Assembly (NCBI RefSeq): GCF_022682495.2
Contig: NC_071396.1
Span: 22,379,735-22,443,734, forward strand
Length of the DNA stretch: 64,000 nt
From: Desmodus rotundus
Taxonomy: Eukaryota; Chordata; Mammalia; Chiroptera; Phyllostomidae
Direction of reading: 5' to 3'
Shown here: positions 60,456 to 64,000 of the stretch, piece after piece
Layout: each line of letters starts with the position of its first letter
How positions within the stretch are numbered: the first letter of the stretch is position 1
Notes under the pieces: model-generated
Databases searched by the model: none
What the model was told of the DNA's origin: nothing
What the model saw: the letters and a program-made list of their open reading frames with translations, nothing else
Made by a program: the position numbers and the translations under genes

Positions 60456-61095
60456 TCAACCTTCGTTAAATAGTCAGTACTTGTCCTATAGACAGAATCA
60501 AGCATGGAATTCATATGACTTGTGGGTAGGGGGAAGTAGCGAAAGAGAAAAGATTTAATCTGAAGACTCCATGATACTGCATAAGAAACTGTCAGCCTGA
60601 GGATGGATTTTGTAAAAATACCCCTAGGCTGGATATTGGAAGACAGCAAGTAAAAGGTGCAAATCAGATGGAAATTCTGAAGGGTGTAGAATTTTAGCAA
60701 AAACAGAAACTACTAGGCAACAAGAATTGATTTTCCCCCCATCTGTTTCTCTCTGGGCTGACCTTTATTGCGACAGAGTGGAAGTGGTTCGTGCAAACCC
60801 ACGCAGCACAGGACAGGGGCTCCAGCTGGCACACTGGCTCTCCTGGCTGCACTGTGGCACCGCCCGGGAGCTGGGCGGGACAGGGCTGCCTGGATCCCAT
60901 CCCCAAAGACTCTGATTTCATTGGTTTTGGTTGAGGCTCTGACTTGGAAGGATTAACTATGGTCCCCTCCCTCCCTTCCAGTCATTCCGATGTGTAGGGA
61001 AGTGCGAGAATCAATGCTCTAGTAGTTTAAAAACTGCCCTGGTTACTTAACTTGGGGAGGGGCACAGGAATGCACGTTTCACTGTTATTGTCTGT

Positions 61096-61300
61096 GTTAG
61101 GGTTGCCCAAACTTAGGGTGCGGCCAGATTTAGCAAGTAAAAATACAGAACACCCAATGGAATGTGAGTTTCAGATAACATTTTTTTAATATGTATGTTC
61201 CATGCAATATTTGGGGATATACTAAAAATTACTTGTTGTTTATCTGATTTTCAAATTTAATTGGGTGTCCTGTATTTTATCTGTGGTTTTTTATCCAACC
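61096..61300. repeat. Palindromic DNA-transposon fossil, MER53-like
   Basis: The left arm has AGGGTTGCC, CAGATTTAGCAAGTAAAAAT and ATGTGAGTTTCAGATAAC. The right arm carries their reverse, GTTTATCTGATTTTCAAATT, TTGGGTGTCCTGTATTTTAT and CCAACCC. The arms are diverged. The MER53 name is given from pattern memory. Confidence 0.6.
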
Positions 61301-61805
61301 CAAACTTTTAAAGATTTCACAATTCAATACACTGAATATATATTTTGATAAATCCAACTTTATAAATTAGGACTTCTCTGATTAACTTCAATCTTGTGAG
61401 TCACCTCATGCATTCCTTCAAGAGTAGAGTATAAAATGCAGTAAGTTACATTTTAAAACATTTTTCTTTTAATGTTTGATTATTTCTTACAGGTGTAATT
61501 CTCTCCCTACCTGGACATATTTAACTTTATTGTTAAAAATAATTGGTGTCTGTTTCAAAAGGTAACCTACGAAAAGGCAATTCAGATTATGGTTTGTCAG
61601 TTTGTCAAAGACCACACTCTTAAACAGTCACTAAACACAGTGCAATTAAAAAAAAAAAATCAAAGTTTATTTCTAGAAATTTCTACATGCTGTCAAATAA
61701 AAACCCACCCTCATTAGGATTTCTTTTTTAGTGAAATGTTTTTTTAATTCTGTTCAAAATGATTATTATTCTTTTAAAATGCAAAAGTATCATCAAGGAA
61801 AATTA

Positions 61806-63440
<1,635 letters not shown>

Positions 63441-63647
63441 GCAGATGGTTATCTTCAGCACGCCGTGGTTATAGTCTCGGTACAACTCCTTGGCCTCTTG
63501 GTTGCATTCGATACACCTGTACGGACAGGAGGACGAGGTAGCGGCAGCAGGACTCGTTGACACCTCTTCGGTGTTCCCCTTCCCCGCGGTCACCCCCTCC
63601 GGATTCCCCTTGCGGGGCCGTAGCCCACCCTGCCCACCAGTGTCCAT
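63441..63647 (-). CDS. ARV1: ARV1 coding exon 1 (residues 1-69)
   Basis: First coding exon of ARV1, an ER membrane protein of sterol homeostasis that also supports GPI-anchor precursor synthesis (loss in people causes an epileptic encephalopathy). The ATG lies at 63647-63645 with G at -3 and G at +4. After a Gly-rich leader with two KGN-containing units comes the conserved start of the ARV1 homology domain, [30 protein letters not shown]45-x2-C48 is the first half of the zinc-ribbon motif and C69 opens the second half. The exon ends after TGC with donor GTGAGT, phase 0. The leader is about 11 residues longer than I recall for human and accounts for the whole length difference. Read-through into the intron gives the shadow CVSCQMWG; the true next residues come from exon 2. 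Confidence 0.95.
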
Positions 63648-63923
63648 TTCTACGCAACTGAGGCCCAGAACTTCCGATTCAGTGTGGGAGCAGACGTCAG
63701 ACGCCTGACCGGAAAGTCAGCGCCGCACGGTGCTTGCTGGAATTCGTAGTCCCAATACCTGAAAAGAGCCCCGAGGCTGGGCCAGCCAGGACTACAACTC
63801 CCAAGAGGCAATGTTGTTTGTTCCCTCCCCGCCCCTTTTCCACGGCCCACCTGTCAGCCGCCGGTTAAGTCTGGGAGGCCGCTGCGCGCGGCGGGGGCCG
63901 TCGCACATGCGCTTTAAGGAAAG
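63648..63923. promoter_or_regulatory. Bidirectional ARV1/TTC13 CpG promoter
   Basis: The 276 bp between the ARV1 start (-) and the TTC13 start (+) is CpG-rich and has no TATA box. Two motifs match the ZNF143/Staf-type ACTACAATTCCCAG element: GACTACAACTCCCAAGAGGC at 63790-63809 on +, and the reverse of TGGAATTCGTAGTCC at about 63738-63752 on -. They point away from each other towards the two genes. An NRF1-like GCACATGCGC (one mismatch to GCGCATGCGC) is at 63903-63912, and a YY1-like AAGATGGC overlaps the TTC13 ATG. The head-to-head arrangement of these genes is known in mammals; the motif calls are mine. Confidence 0.8.
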
Positions 63924-64000
63924 ATGGCACCTGCCGGCTGCTGTTGCTGCTGCTGCTGTTGGGGCGGCGCTGTGGCCGCCGCGGGCGCAGCTCGGCGCGT
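63924..64000 (+). CDS. TTC13: TTC13 exon 1, 5' part (cut by window end)
   Basis: The first 25 codons and two bases of TTC13, a tetratricopeptide-repeat protein (about 860 residues in human) of poorly known function. The ATG at 63924 has A at -3 and G at +4. The sequence reads MAPAGCCCCCCCWGGAVAAA then GAARR, the distinctive TTC13 N-terminus with a run of seven Cys encoded by a TGC/TGT repeat. The TPR region lies beyond the window. The position immediately upstream of ARV1 in head-to-head orientation agrees with human 1q42.2. Confidence 0.93.
   Translation, partial: MAPAGCCCCCCCWGGAVAAAGAARR

Overview
This is nuclear genomic DNA from a placental mammal, most likely a yangochiropteran bat. It holds at least a dozen tRNA-derived SINEs with the 'CCTGGCTGGTGTGGCTCAGTGG ... 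TTTCTCTCCCTCTCTTTCTCCC' structure typical of bat Ves elements, several with intact target-site duplications, over a background of older mammalian repeats (MIR, L2, L1 pieces, MER5, ERVL-MaLR LTRs). Species assignment is inference from the SINE type.  Three protein-coding genes are supported, in the arrangement I recall for human 1q42.2. FAM89A lies on the + strand: exon 1 at 31970-32257 in a large CpG island, one 14.7 kb phase-0 intron, and exon 2 at 46999-47262, giving a 183-residue protein. ARV1 lies convergently on the - strand with five coding exons between 63647 and 57200; every junction is in frame with GT/AG ends and the protein has 282 residues. TTC13 starts on the + strand at 63924 and runs off the window after 25 codons. 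ARV1 and TTC13 are head to head, with 276 bp between their start codons forming a bidirectional CpG promoter that carries two ZNF143-type motifs.  Layout: 1-31.2 kb is gene-free intergenic DNA upstream of FAM89A, made of repeat fossils and including a degenerate telomere-like block at 20.8-21.0 kb. 31.2-32.9 kb is the FAM89A CpG island, promoter and first exon. 32.3-47.0 kb is the FAM89A intron, with several SINEs and a perfect 48 bp palindrome at 41339-41386. 47.3-48.1 kb is the probable FAM89A 3' UTR. 48.1-57.2 kb is the intergenic gap and undefined 3' UTR between the two convergent genes. 57.2-63.65 kb is ARV1, and 63.65-64.0 kb is the shared promoter and the start of TTC13.  The genes do not form a pathway. 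ARV1 is an ER membrane protein of sterol and GPI-precursor homeostasis, FAM89A is a small leucine-rich adaptor-like protein, and TTC13 is a TPR-repeat protein. I see no new gene system. The items most worth a second look are the palindrome, the CTCF-core-like motif carried by some Ves copies (notably in ARV1 intron 2), the N-terminal expansion of ARV1, the telomere-like block and the bidirectional promoter.
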